Positions 9,192 through 16,983 of a stretch of DNA of 64,000 bases are shown here, one piece after another. Location: NCBI GenBank assembly GCA_009772895.1, contig WOUP01000004.1, positions 1 to 64,000 of the forward strand, given 5' to 3'. The translations under genes and the position numbers were made by a program. How positions within the stretch are numbered: position 1 is the first letter of the stretch; every line of letters begins with the position of its first letter. The notes under the pieces are model-generated. The model ran no database searches, was not told the DNA's origin, and worked only from the letters and a program-made list of their open reading frames with translations. The stretch is from Puniceicoccaceae bacterium 5H. Lineage in GTDB: Bacteria > Verrucomicrobiota > Verrucomicrobiia > Opitutales > Oceanipulchritudinaceae.

Positions 9192-10367
9192 TTAGTGTTG
9201 GTCGCCTGGCTGGAAGACGCGCTGGAGAAAATTGCGGAGCTCGTGACGCCACACGCTCCATTCGTGGCCGCCCGGCATCTCGTGGAAGGTGACCTCGATG
9301 CCCGCGTCGCGCAGCTTTTGGGCAAATTCGCGGTGGCCGAGGATGCGCGGATCGTCGGAACCGCAGGCCAGGTAAATGAGGTCGAACTGGCGGTTGACCT
9401 GGTCCGCGCGGCCGAGCAATCCAGGCACGCGGTCCTCCACATCGAACTCGACCGCACTGAGCAGGCCGGAGCTGAAGTCGCCGATCCAGTCGAAGCGCTC
9501 GGGGTAGTGCAGGCCCATGAGAAACGCCTGGCCGCCGCCCATGGAGAGCCCCGCGATGGCGGTGTTTTGCGCGCCCGGTTCGATGCGGTAGGCCTGCTGG
9601 ACGATGGGGGCGATGTCGTCGAACAGCTCGTGCTCAAGCGTATCGATACCCTCTTGGGTGCTACCGCTGGCCCAGGAGCCGTCGAGCAGGCCGTAGGGCA
9701 TCACGATGATCATCGGCTCGGCTTCGCCCTTCGCGATCAGGTTGTCGAGGATGACGCCCGCACGGCCTTCCGCGGACCAGCTGCCGGCATGGTCGCCGCC
9801 GCCGTGGCGCAGGTAAAGCACGGGGTAGCGGGTCTTGCCGTCGGGATCGTAGCCGGGCGGTGTGTGCACGTAAAAGCTGCGCATCTCACCGACGGCGGTG
9901 GAGTCGAAATGGTGGATGTGGGTGACGCCTTGGGGCACGTTTTGGCGCTCGTAGAAACGCGGCGGCTCACCCGGGATCTCGAGCAGGCTGGAGTAGACCA
10001 TGGTGCCGGCCTTGACGTTGGGGTTGGTGCGGTCGAGCACCGGCAGGCCGTCGACGATGAAGTTGTAGCCGTAGATCTCTGGCTCGAGCGGGTCGACGGT
10101 TACGCTCCAGACGCCGTCTTCACCGCGCTGCAGTTCGTGTTTTTCGACCGTCCATTCGCCCAGCGCGAGCGTGACGGACGCGGCATCTGGCGCCCGCACT
10201 CGAAAGGTGACGCTGCGGTCTTCGTGAATGACGGGAGAAAACGGCTCGTGCTCGCTGTCCCACCAGCCCGCTACGCTGTACGTGTTTTTTTCGGTCGCGG
10301 CTGAGGTGAAGGGTGTGGTTAGGCTTGTTAGCGTTAGGATCGCGGCGAGGCGCAACGGGGTATTCAT
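9192..10367 (-). CDS. Secreted esterase (esterase D/CE1-like) with N-terminal E-set domain
   Basis: 391 aa from the ATG at 10367. A signal peptide precedes an early-set, CBM48-like beta domain (about 30-115, VTFRVRAPDAASVTLALG), then an alpha/beta-hydrolase domain of the PF00756 type. Likely triad: Ser275 (GLSMGG), Asp337 or 338 (ACGSDDPR) and His367 (GGHEW). Related proteins act as acetylxylan or feruloyl esterases, removing acyl groups from plant-type polysaccharides. It is the second gene of the lacI operon; the 110-bp gap from lacI holds no terminator. Confidence 0.9.
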   Translation of the reverse strand: MNTPLRLAAILTLTSLTTPFTSAATEKNTYSVAGWWDSEHEPFSPVIHEDRSVTFRVRAPDAASVTLALGEWTVEKHELQRGEDGVWSVTVDPLEPEIYGYNFIVDGLPVLDRTNPNVKAGTMVYSSLLEIPGEPPRFYERQNVPQGVTHIHHFDSTAVGEMRSFYVHTPPGYDPDGKTRYPVLYLRHGGGDHAGSWSAEGRAGVILDNLIAKGEAEPMIIVMPYGLLDGSWASGSTQEGIDTLEHELFDDIAPIVQQAYRIEPGAQNTAIAGLSMGGGQAFLMGLHYPERFDWIGDFSSGLLSAVEFDVEDRVPGLLGRADQVNRQFDLIYLACGSDDPRILGHREFAQKLRDAGIEVTFHEMPGGHEWSVWRHELRNFLQRVFQPGDQH

Positions 10368-10477
10368 GATGTCCAAGGAGAGGAGTGGGGTTTGTAAAAC
10401 GCTCCCGCGGGGTGCTCTGGCAGCCCGGCAAGAGGAACGAAGGGGAGGGGTAGGGTTATTGAAAGGAGAAATCGCCG

Positions 10478-11482
10478 CTACATGCGCCAGCGGATATTGG
10501 TCTCGAGCTTGATCTCTTTGGGTTCACGGATGTGGCCTTCGATGCTGTCCATGATCAGCTGGGCGCAGTTGCTGGAAATGTACTTCTCGGGCTGCTCGAT
10601 GCCGGTGATGCGCGGCTTTGTGAATTCAAAGTAGTCCATGTCATCGAAGCTGGCGAGCTGGAGGCGGCTCAGCTCTTCCGGAAAGTCGCGCTCGAGCAGC
10701 AGATAGCCGCTGTAGGACGTCATGTTGTTGGTGAAGAAGATCGCTTGAATGCTGGGCGTGAGCTTGAAGAGACGGCGGAACTGTTGGGTGAGCGTGCCCA
10801 TCACATCCTTGGGGTCGACCGTGCAGATGAGGGCCGACAGCGAGCGCTTGTGGCGTTCCTTCAGCGCGTCCTTGTAGCCCTGGATACGTTCGCGGATGGT
10901 CTCGGCCTCTGTGGGGATGGTAACCAGGGCGATGCGCTCGAGCCCTTGATCGAGCATGCGCAGCACGCAATGTTTGACGGATTCGCGGTTATCCACCCCG
11001 ACATAGTGCGTCTCGAAGTTGGGCACCTTGCGGTCGAACAGCACGATGGGGATGCCGCTGCCCTCGATCTCGAGCAGCGACTTGTGCGCCTTGGGCGTGG
11101 GCGCCATAATGACGCCGTCTATCCGGCGCGCGAGCAGGCTGTTGACCACGCTTTGCTCACGCTTCGGGTTTTCCTCCGTGCTGGCCATGATGATCTGGTA
11201 GCCCTGTGGCTCGATGATGTCTTCGATGCCTTTGGCGATCTTGGCGTAATAGCGGTCAGAGATGTCGGGAACGATGAAGCCGATCGTGAAAGTCTTGCCG
11301 GAGGTCAGGCTGCGGGCCTGCGCATTGGGGCGGAAGTTCCGCTTCTCCACAAAGTCCAGCACCTTCTGCTGGGTGGCTTTGCTGATCTTGTAACGTTCAG
11401 ATTTGCCGTTGAGAATGAAGGAGATCGTGGTCGGGGAGAGCGACAGCTCCTCGGCTATCTCTTGAATGGTGGATCGCTTCAT
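10478..11482 (-). CDS. LacI family transcriptional regulator
   Basis: 334 aa starting at MKRSTIQEIA. The frame is open 23 codons upstream, but the LacI helix-turn-helix normally begins within a few residues of the start. HTH at about residues 4-25 (TIQEIAEELSLSPTTISFIL), hinge, then a periplasmic-binding-protein-like sensor (FTIGFIVPDISDRYYAKIAKG onward). It is first in the operon lacI-esterase-sulfatase-GH3. Perfect and near-perfect CTAAAACG palindromes lie upstream at 11613 and 11831, and a third precedes the XylR operon at 15665. These fit its operators, giving autoregulation and control of both arms. The inducer is unknown. Confidence 0.92.
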   Translation of the reverse strand: MKRSTIQEIAEELSLSPTTISFILNGKSERYKISKATQQKVLDFVEKRNFRPNAQARSLTSGKTFTIGFIVPDISDRYYAKIAKGIEDIIEPQGYQIIMASTEENPKREQSVVNSLLARRIDGVIMAPTPKAHKSLLEIEGSGIPIVLFDRKVPNFETHYVGVDNRESVKHCVLRMLDQGLERIALVTIPTEAETIRERIQGYKDALKERHKRSLSALICTVDPKDVMGTLTQQFRRLFKLTPSIQAIFFTNNMTSYSGYLLLERDFPEELSRLQLASFDDMDYFEFTKPRITGIEQPEKYISSNCAQLIMDSIEGHIREPKEIKLETNIRWRM

Positions 11483-11612
11483 GGACGGACCGGCGGATAT
11501 GGGACGAAGGTTAACCTTGGGTGACTTAGTCGCAGGAATGCCTTGGGTCAACCCGGCAACACGAGCGTGGGCATTTCCTCGGGTGGCATCTTCTGTGAGG
11601 CAGTTTGGAAAG

Positions 11613-11626
11613 CTAAAACGTTTTAG
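11613..11626. promoter_or_regulatory. LacI-type operator, perfect palindrome CTAAAACGTTTTAG
   Basis: A 14-bp perfect palindrome with the central CG step typical of LacI family operators, 131 bp upstream of the lacI start. The same core recurs at 11831 and 15670. Probable autoregulatory site. Confidence 0.75.
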
Positions 11627-11772
11627 GCAAGAGAAAGCGGCTTAATCCTGAGGAAAAGAGGTGAACCTATGAGTGCCCTAGCAGGGGTAGATTGGCCGAG
11701 GTCAGGTTGCCGCGGCGCGAAGGTTGTCTGATCTGCTATTGGTTCATATTGCTGATTGTTAATTGCTTGCAT
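11623..11772 (-). CDS. Candidate small protein in the lacI leader
   Basis: 49 codons starting at ATG 11772 (MQAINNQQYE), with an AGGA-type ribosome-binding site (acaggaaataatc) upstream. No family is recognised, and there is no signal peptide or membrane helix. It lies between the two LacI-type operators and would be on any transcript starting near 11830. Its stop falls inside the 11613 operator. It could be a leader peptide, a small protein, or chance. Confidence 0.25.
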   Translation of the reverse strand: MQAINNQQYEPIADQTTFAPRQPDLGQSTPARALIGSPLFLRIKPLSLA

Positions 11773-11830
11773 GATTATTTCCTGTCCGGGGACTGCCTTT
11801 GTGGTGAATCCTTGTGTGTTTTTGCTTGAG

Positions 11831-11844
11831 CTAAAACGATTTAG
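11831..11844. promoter_or_regulatory. LacI-type operator, CTAAAACGATTTAG
   Basis: A near-perfect 14-bp palindrome (one mismatched pair) with the same core as 11613 and the exact complement of the core at 15670. It lies 349 bp upstream of lacI on the leader side. On the minus strand a TATAAA-like stretch abuts it, so it could overlap a promoter. Confidence 0.65.
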
Positions 11845-12113
11845 TTTATAGTGAGTTCTGCTACCGCCCAAGTTCGGGCCGTCAACCTTTTCGTGTGAAA
11901 TCGAAAGACGGTTCCGGCGCCATCGCTTTTCGGATCAGGGCCATCCGGAAGGGGCGATTCCCTGCAATTGTATATAGAAACTGTCTGGGGGTATCTCGTG
12001 ACAGGACCGGAATCCTGGCAATGCAGCCGGATAGCAAGTGCTGTTCAAGATAAGCGGCCTTGTTATTATAGACAATAGAGGGAGTTTCTGGGGAGAAGCT
12101 CCCGTAAGTAATC

Positions 12114-12148
12114 AAAAAAAGGGGCACTCCAGACAGTGCCCCTTTTTT
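12114..12148. terminator. Rho-independent terminator downstream of GH30
   Basis: Perfect 8-bp stem (12121-12128 with 12135-12142), 6-nt loop, A7 before and T6 after, so it can work in both directions. On the minus strand it ends the GH30 gene, whose stop is at 12171. Confidence 0.88.
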
Positions 12149-12170
12149 GCTTTGTATGCGGTGAAAGTGG

Positions 12171-13652
12171 CTATTCACCCGCAGCCCACACGAAGGTGCC
12201 GACGGCACCGGGTTCAAGTGGCAGGCGCACGTAGTGGCCGCGATACTGTACGAGCAGAGAATCGGCGTAAAAGCTGTCGTTGGCCACGATGAGCACAATC
12301 TGTCCGTCCGGGGTACGGAAAGCCACGTTGGGCAGCACCTCGGTCTCGTGAATGAGGGTAGCGCGGATGAGGCCCGGGCGCTCCTCGTCTTCGGTCAATT
12401 GCACGGTGTCGTCACCCGGCGCGGTGGAGGCGATACGGACGGAACCCGGGGGCACGAAACGCGAGGCGTGGGCGATGGTGTAATAGGCGATGTTGCGCGT
12501 CACCGTGTCACCGTCGAGCGTCAGCGCCCCTTGGCAGATGCCGCAGCCGCCATTGTCGGTATGGGGATCGTTGTGGGGGTCGGCGGCGAGGTTCCAGAGG
12601 ATGACATTCCGGCTCCAGTTGCGCGTCACGCCGATGATCATGCGCTTCACGCGGCGGGCAATGGCGATCTCATTGCTGGTCGGATCTTCCGTCACCATCT
12701 GCTCGGTGAAGTAGAGGTGTTTGTCGGGCCGGGCCTGGTGAACGACGCTCATGGCTCCGAGATCGCCGCGGTAGTTGTGGAAGCCCGAGCCAAGGGCAAA
12801 GTCCGAGATGACGGGGTCGTCAAGCAGGGCCAGCGGATAATCGGCGCGGTCGGTATTATGGTCGAACAATACGAGGTCCGTCTCGAGCCCGGCCTGCTTG
12901 AATGCCGGGATGAGGTGGTCTCGCAGGAAGGTGCGCTGCTCGTCCAGATACCACGGCATACTGGGGGTGTTGCGTGAGTTGAGCGGCTCGTTCTGGATCG
13001 TGATGGCACTGATCCTGATACCCTCCCGGGCCATTTCCTGGATGTATTTCACGAAATACTGCGCGTAGCTGGGGTAGTATTCTGGCTTCAGGTGTCCGCC
13101 GCGTACCTCCTCGTTTCCCTTCATCCAGGCCGGGGCGGACCACGGAGAGCCGAGGATGGGGATGTCGGGGTTGATCTCGAGGATCTCGTGCATGACGGGG
13201 ATTACATCGAGGCGGTCCGGCCCGAGGTCGAAATTCTGCAGGTCTGGGTCGGTCTCGCCTGCCGGCAGGTCGTCGTAGGAAAAGACGAAACTGTTGAGGT
13301 CAGACGCGCCGATGGTGAGGCGCAAGTAGCTGATGCCGGTGCTTGCCGGCCCCGGCTCGAAAAGCTCGTGCAGGAGCTGGGATCGCGCGTCCGCACTCAT
13401 GGCCATCAGGTGCTCCGCGCTGCCGCCGGTGAGGGCGAAGCCAAAGCCGTCCATCGTCTGGTATGCCATGCTGTCATCGATGGTGATGACGGGGCCGAGG
13501 CCGGGCTTGCGCTCCTGGAAGCGCCGTTGCTCCGGGCTGCGCTCGCCCAGCATGGATCGGTCGGAGGTGGTAATCCAGGCGGAGATATCCTGCCCGTGAA
13601 GCGTTGAGCCGAGGGTCAGGGTGAGGGAGAGGAGGCGAGGAAATATTTTCAT
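12171..13652 (-). CDS. Secreted glycoside hydrolase family 30
   Basis: 493 aa. Signal peptide at about 1-20 (ending LHGQ). A (beta/alpha)8 catalytic domain begins at QTMDGFGFALTGGSA, with the probable acid/base Glu222 (TIQNEPLN) and nucleophile Glu317 (LYFTEQM). A C-terminal beta-sandwich side domain follows. It resembles the glucosylceramidase / beta-1,6-glucanase / beta-glucosidase side of GH30 more than glucuronoxylanases. It is transcribed alone, with a strong terminator after it, and is divergent from the carboxylesterase. Its promoter region shows no strong copy of the CTAAAACG operator. Confidence 0.92.
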   Translation of the reverse strand: MKIFPRLLSLTLTLGSTLHGQDISAWITTSDRSMLGERSPEQRRFQERKPGLGPVITIDDSMAYQTMDGFGFALTGGSAEHLMAMSADARSQLLHELFEPGPASTGISYLRLTIGASDLNSFVFSYDDLPAGETDPDLQNFDLGPDRLDVIPVMHEILEINPDIPILGSPWSAPAWMKGNEEVRGGHLKPEYYPSYAQYFVKYIQEMAREGIRISAITIQNEPLNSRNTPSMPWYLDEQRTFLRDHLIPAFKQAGLETDLVLFDHNTDRADYPLALLDDPVISDFALGSGFHNYRGDLGAMSVVHQARPDKHLYFTEQMVTEDPTSNEIAIARRVKRMIIGVTRNWSRNVILWNLAADPHNDPHTDNGGCGICQGALTLDGDTVTRNIAYYTIAHASRFVPPGSVRIASTAPGDDTVQLTEDEERPGLIRATLIHETEVLPNVAFRTPDGQIVLIVANDSFYADSLLVQYRGHYVRLPLEPGAVGTFVWAAGE

Positions 13653-13922
13653 GTGGCAGGGTTTGTGAATAGAACTTTCAGGCGGATCGATCTGTCGCCT
13701 ATGGGCTCGTGATAAAAGAGGCTGTATGGATGTGATTTCAACTCAATTTACAGACTATGATCATGTTTAACGATTCGTCCGGTGAAGCTGAGAAAAGAAC
13801 AAAGAGTTGCGCTAAATCTTCACAGTTGTTAAGCGTTCCAGGTTGATTATAATCCATTGGCTGCCGTCTCCGCGGCCGCATCGGTCCGACAATTTACGAT
13901 CGAGCTCCTACCCCAAAACCTC
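13653..13922. promoter_or_regulatory. Divergent promoter region between GH30 and carboxylesterase
   Basis: 270 bp, noticeably more AT-rich than its surroundings and without coding features. A weak partial match to the LacI core (TTTAACGATT) occurs near 13768, but it lacks the symmetric second half and is not called an operator. Confidence 0.45.
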
Positions 13923-15590
13923 ATGTACACCAACCGTCGTTCTTTCCTCAAGGGCCTCTGTGTGGCCTCCACGACCCTCGGGATCACTTCCGCCTTGTCG
14001 GCGGCCGATACGCCTCAAGGGCTGAAAATGCCCGAAGTCGCTTCCGAGGGGGCTGAATTGCAGATCGGTGACGACATCGCCATCGCCGAGACGCAGCTGG
14101 GCAAGGTCAAAGGCTACGTCTCGCACGGGATCTACACCTTCATGGGGATCCCCTACGCTGCCGATACCAGCGGGACCAACCGCTTTCAACCGCCGCAGCC
14201 GCGCGAGCCCTGGGAGGGCGTACGACCGACCGTCTTTTGCGGTAACTCCGCGCCGCAGGACGTCTATCCGCGCCAGTCCGACTCCTACGACACGTTTCTC
14301 GATCACTGGAATTATGACGAGCTAGGCGAGGATTGCCTCTACCTCAACGTGTGGTCGCCGAAGCTGGATCGACGGAAGCGTCCGGTGCTCGTCTGGCTGC
14401 ACGGCGGCGGCTTCGTGCGCGGCAACGGCATGGAGCAGGACGGTTACCACGGCGAGCATCTGAGCCAGGCCGGCGACATGGTGTTTGTCTCCGTCAATCA
14501 CCGCCTCGGCGTGTTCGGGTTTTCGGATCTGTCGGGTGCGGGCGGGCAGGCTTTTGCCAGTTCGGGCAACGTCGGTATGCTCGACCTCGTGGCAGCCCTG
14601 AAGTGGGTGCGGGATAACATTGCCCAGTTTGGCGGCGATCCGGGCAATGTGACCATCATGGGCCAGTCCGGGGGCGGGGCCAAGGTCTGCCTGCTCTGTG
14701 CCATGCCCGAAGCCAAAGGGCTGTTCCAGCGGGCGGTGGCGCTCAGCGGCAACACGCTCGATGCCATTCCGCAGCAGGATTCGCGTCAACTGGGCGAATA
14801 CATCCTGAAAGAGGCGGGGTTGGAGGCCGACCAGCTGGACCAGCTGCAGTACATGCCGTGGCGGGAATACCTGGACCTGGCCCAGCGGGCGGCCCGACGC
14901 ATGGATTGCGAGGTCGGGGGCACCGGGCGTCGGCGCGGCGCTTTCGGGCCAGTTGCCGATGGGGTGCACATCCCGGCGCGCCGCTTCTTTGAGCCAGGAG
15001 GTGATGCGGCTTCCGACGTGCCGATGCTGCTTTGCACGACCGTGCACGAGTGGGGGCCCAGCCGTTACGATCCCACGGCGGAAGACATCACCTTGCCGGA
15101 AGCGAAGGAGCGCCTGCGCGAGCGTTACGGCAAGAATACCGACCGTATCGTGGAGGCTTACGCCAAAACCTTCCCGCATGCGCGGCCCGTCGAGGTGTGG
15201 TCGATGATCCTCTCGTCCCGTCAGTCGGTGGTGCAGACCGCGAACGCCAAGCTGCACCAGAAATCGCCCGTCTACATGGCGTGGTTTGACTGGGATTCGC
15301 CGCTCTTCGGGGGGCGTCTGCGCTCTTTTCACTGTCTCGATATCAGCTTCTGGTTTCTCAACACCTCGCGCATGATGACGCACACCGGCGGCGGGCCGCG
15401 GCCGCAGGCGCTGTCGCTCAAGATGGCTGACGCGCTCCTGCGGTTCATGCGCACGGGCGATCCGAATGGCGGTGCCCTGCCGCGCTGGCCGCGCTACACA
15501 CGGGAGCGGGGTGAGACGATGGTGCTCAGCGATACCTGCGAGCTGAAAAACGACCCCGACCACGCTGCCCGTCAGACGCTTCCCGCCTAG
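13923..15590 (+). CDS. Tat-exported type B carboxylesterase
   Basis: 555 aa from the ATG at 13923 (MYTNRRSFLK). The first residues form a twin-arginine signal (NRRSFLKG plus a hydrophobic stretch ending LSAAD). The body is a type B carboxylesterase with LVWLHGGGFVRG oxyanion region, nucleophile Ser249 in GQSGGG, and probable Glu376 and His470. The family hydrolyses carboxylic esters; in this setting it may remove acyl groups from polysaccharides. The frame is open 22 codons upstream, but only this start gives an export signal. A terminator follows at 15619. Confidence 0.9.
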   Translation: MYTNRRSFLKGLCVASTTLGITSALSAADTPQGLKMPEVASEGAELQIGDDIAIAETQLGKVKGYVSHGIYTFMGIPYAADTSGTNRFQPPQPREPWEGVRPTVFCGNSAPQDVYPRQSDSYDTFLDHWNYDELGEDCLYLNVWSPKLDRRKRPVLVWLHGGGFVRGNGMEQDGYHGEHLSQAGDMVFVSVNHRLGVFGFSDLSGAGGQAFASSGNVGMLDLVAALKWVRDNIAQFGGDPGNVTIMGQSGGGAKVCLLCAMPEAKGLFQRAVALSGNTLDAIPQQDSRQLGEYILKEAGLEADQLDQLQYMPWREYLDLAQRAARRMDCEVGGTGRRRGAFGPVADGVHIPARRFFEPGGDAASDVPMLLCTTVHEWGPSRYDPTAEDITLPEAKERLRERYGKNTDRIVEAYAKTFPHARPVEVWSMILSSRQSVVQTANAKLHQKSPVYMAWFDWDSPLFGGRLRSFHCLDISFWFLNTSRMMTHTGGGPRPQALSLKMADALLRFMRTGDPNGGALPRWPRYTRERGETMVLSDTCELKNDPDHAARQTLPA

Positions 15591-15618
15591 AGATTTCCGA
15601 GAGATTCACCGCTCTCTG

Positions 15619-15652
15619 GCTGGAGCCGACCCTGACGGCTTCAGCTTTTTTT
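15619..15652 (+). terminator. Rho-independent terminator of the carboxylesterase gene
   Basis: 10-bp stem with one G-T pair (15619-15628 with 15636-15645), 7-nt loop, followed by T7. It separates the esterase from the XylR-type operon. Confidence 0.85.
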
Positions 15653-15664
15653 GATCTTGCCCAC

Positions 15665-15688
15665 GTCAACTAAATCGTTTTAGTTGAC
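15665..15688. promoter_or_regulatory. LacI-type operator upstream of the XylR-GH-symporter operon
   Basis: A 24-bp dyad with perfect 10-bp arms GTCAACTAAA and TTTAGTTGAC around TCGT. The inner 14 bases (15670-15683) are the reverse complement of the 11831 operator. It lies 70 bp before the XylR-type gene, where a repressor would block its promoter. Confidence 0.75.
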
Positions 15689-15757
15689 AGTAGTCGGGCT
15701 GATTCGTTAGCACGGGTATGGTCCCGCTCCTTTCACCCCTTCTTTTCCCGTTTCCAC

Positions 15758-16957
15758 ATGCCCCCACACCAAATCGCCCTGGTTTACGACCCTCAGGAGT
15801 CGGAGTGTGCGTTGCGCGTATTGGCGGGCGTGGCACGCTTCCTGGAGCAACATGAGGCCCATTGGCGTTGCGCGCTGCTCCCGCTGCCTGATGGGGATGA
15901 ATGCCATCCGAGCCTGAACGGACACGCGCTGGACGGCGTGATTACGATCGAGGCCGCTCCCGGCCTGCTCGACGCCTGTGCCTGGCGCGGCTTGCCGACA
16001 GTGGCGGTGAATGCGGCCGAGAGCGGCCTCCACCAGGTTATCCACGTTGGGCCCGACAACACGTATGTGGGGCACATGGGCGCAGAGTTCTTCGTGGAAC
16101 GTGGGTTCCGTCACCTGGCGTATGGCGGCTCGCCCCTGGCTGCGTCGTCACCCGAACGCGAGGCCGCCTTCATCGAAGCGGCCGAGCTCTCGGGCGCGAG
16201 TGTCGGCACGCTGGAGTTGCCGCCGGCTGATGTGGCCGATGGTGGAGCGCCGTTCGCGTTGGTACGTTGGCTGGAAAAGCTGCCGCGACCACTGGGGCTG
16301 CTGGTGCACCACGACGGGTTGGCGGTGCAGGTGCTGGCAGCGTGTCAACGGTTGGGGCTTTCGGTGCCGGAAGACCTGGCGCTGCTCGGCATCAACAACG
16401 AGAGCGTGCGCTGTCAGTTGTGTTCGCCCGGGATCAGCAGCATTGATCTGGGCTACGAATACATGGGGCTGACGGCAGCGCGGCTGTTGCAGCAATGCCT
16501 GCAGGGGCAGGTGCCGGATCGGCGGGCGTTTTTTCTGGAGCCGGTCGAGATCGTGCAACGGCGTTCCACCGACGCGACGGCCGTTTCCGATGACCGGGTG
16601 GCGCGGGCGATCCGCGTCATTCAGGATCGCGCGACGCAGGGCCTGACTGTCGATGCTCTCGCGCGGCAACTGAAGATCTCGCGCAGCAGTTTGGAACGGC
16701 GCTTTCGCAAGCAAGTCGGTCATTCGCCGCAGACGGAGCTGCGCCAGGCACGGTTGCAACAGGTGAAGCGGCTGTTGCAGGAGACGGATCTTACGATTGC
16801 TGAAATCGCCAACCGCACGGGCTTCGTCAATCCCGAGTACCTTTACGTGGCCTTCAAGCGTTTGCACCGGATCACACCCGCGGAGTATCGCGAGCGTTGC
16901 CTGCTGCAGAGCGGCCGGAGTTATTCCGCGCCCCGTCTGGCGGCCCTTCATGCCTGA
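15758..16957 (+). CDS. XylR-type regulator (LacI-like sensor plus AraC HTH)
   Basis: 399 aa. Residues 1 to about 265 form a periplasmic-binding-protein-like sensor (IALVYDPQE start; later ALLGINNESVRCQLCSPGISSI). Residues about 285-390 are an AraC-type double helix-turn-helix (LTVDALARQLKISRSSLERRF and IAEIANRTGFVNPEYL). This layout is that of XylR, the xylose-responsive activator, and of many verrucomicrobial regulators. It heads a rightward operon with a glycoside hydrolase and a sugar symporter and is itself preceded by a LacI-type operator, suggesting a two-tier control circuit. Confidence 0.9.
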   Translation: MPPHQIALVYDPQESECALRVLAGVARFLEQHEAHWRCALLPLPDGDECHPSLNGHALDGVITIEAAPGLLDACAWRGLPTVAVNAAESGLHQVIHVGPDNTYVGHMGAEFFVERGFRHLAYGGSPLAASSPEREAAFIEAAELSGASVGTLELPPADVADGGAPFALVRWLEKLPRPLGLLVHHDGLAVQVLAACQRLGLSVPEDLALLGINNESVRCQLCSPGISSIDLGYEYMGLTAARLLQQCLQGQVPDRRAFFLEPVEIVQRRSTDATAVSDDRVARAIRVIQDRATQGLTVDALARQLKISRSSLERRFRKQVGHSPQTELRQARLQQVKRLLQETDLTIAEIANRTGFVNPEYLYVAFKRLHRITPAEYRERCLLQSGRSYSAPRLAALHA

Positions 16958-16983
16958 TTATCCGGATTACCCGCAATTCCTTC

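Larger units (their letters stand above)
11483..12170. other. Regulatory intergenic region upstream of lacI
   Basis: About 690 bp between the lacI start and the GH30 stop. It contains two LacI-type palindromes, a small candidate ORF (11623-11772, minus), and the GH30 terminator at 12114-12148. No larger coding region is convincing on either strand. The long leader suggests the lacI transcript starts well upstream of the gene. Confidence 0.6.

Noticed and set aside
9179-9637. N-terminal extension of the sulfatase frame
   Set aside because: It lies inside the esterase gene and reads as Ser/Thr-rich noise; the signal peptide begins at 9178.
13760-13780. TTTAACGATT near the GH30 promoter as a fourth LacI site
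   Set aside because: Only half of the dyad is present.
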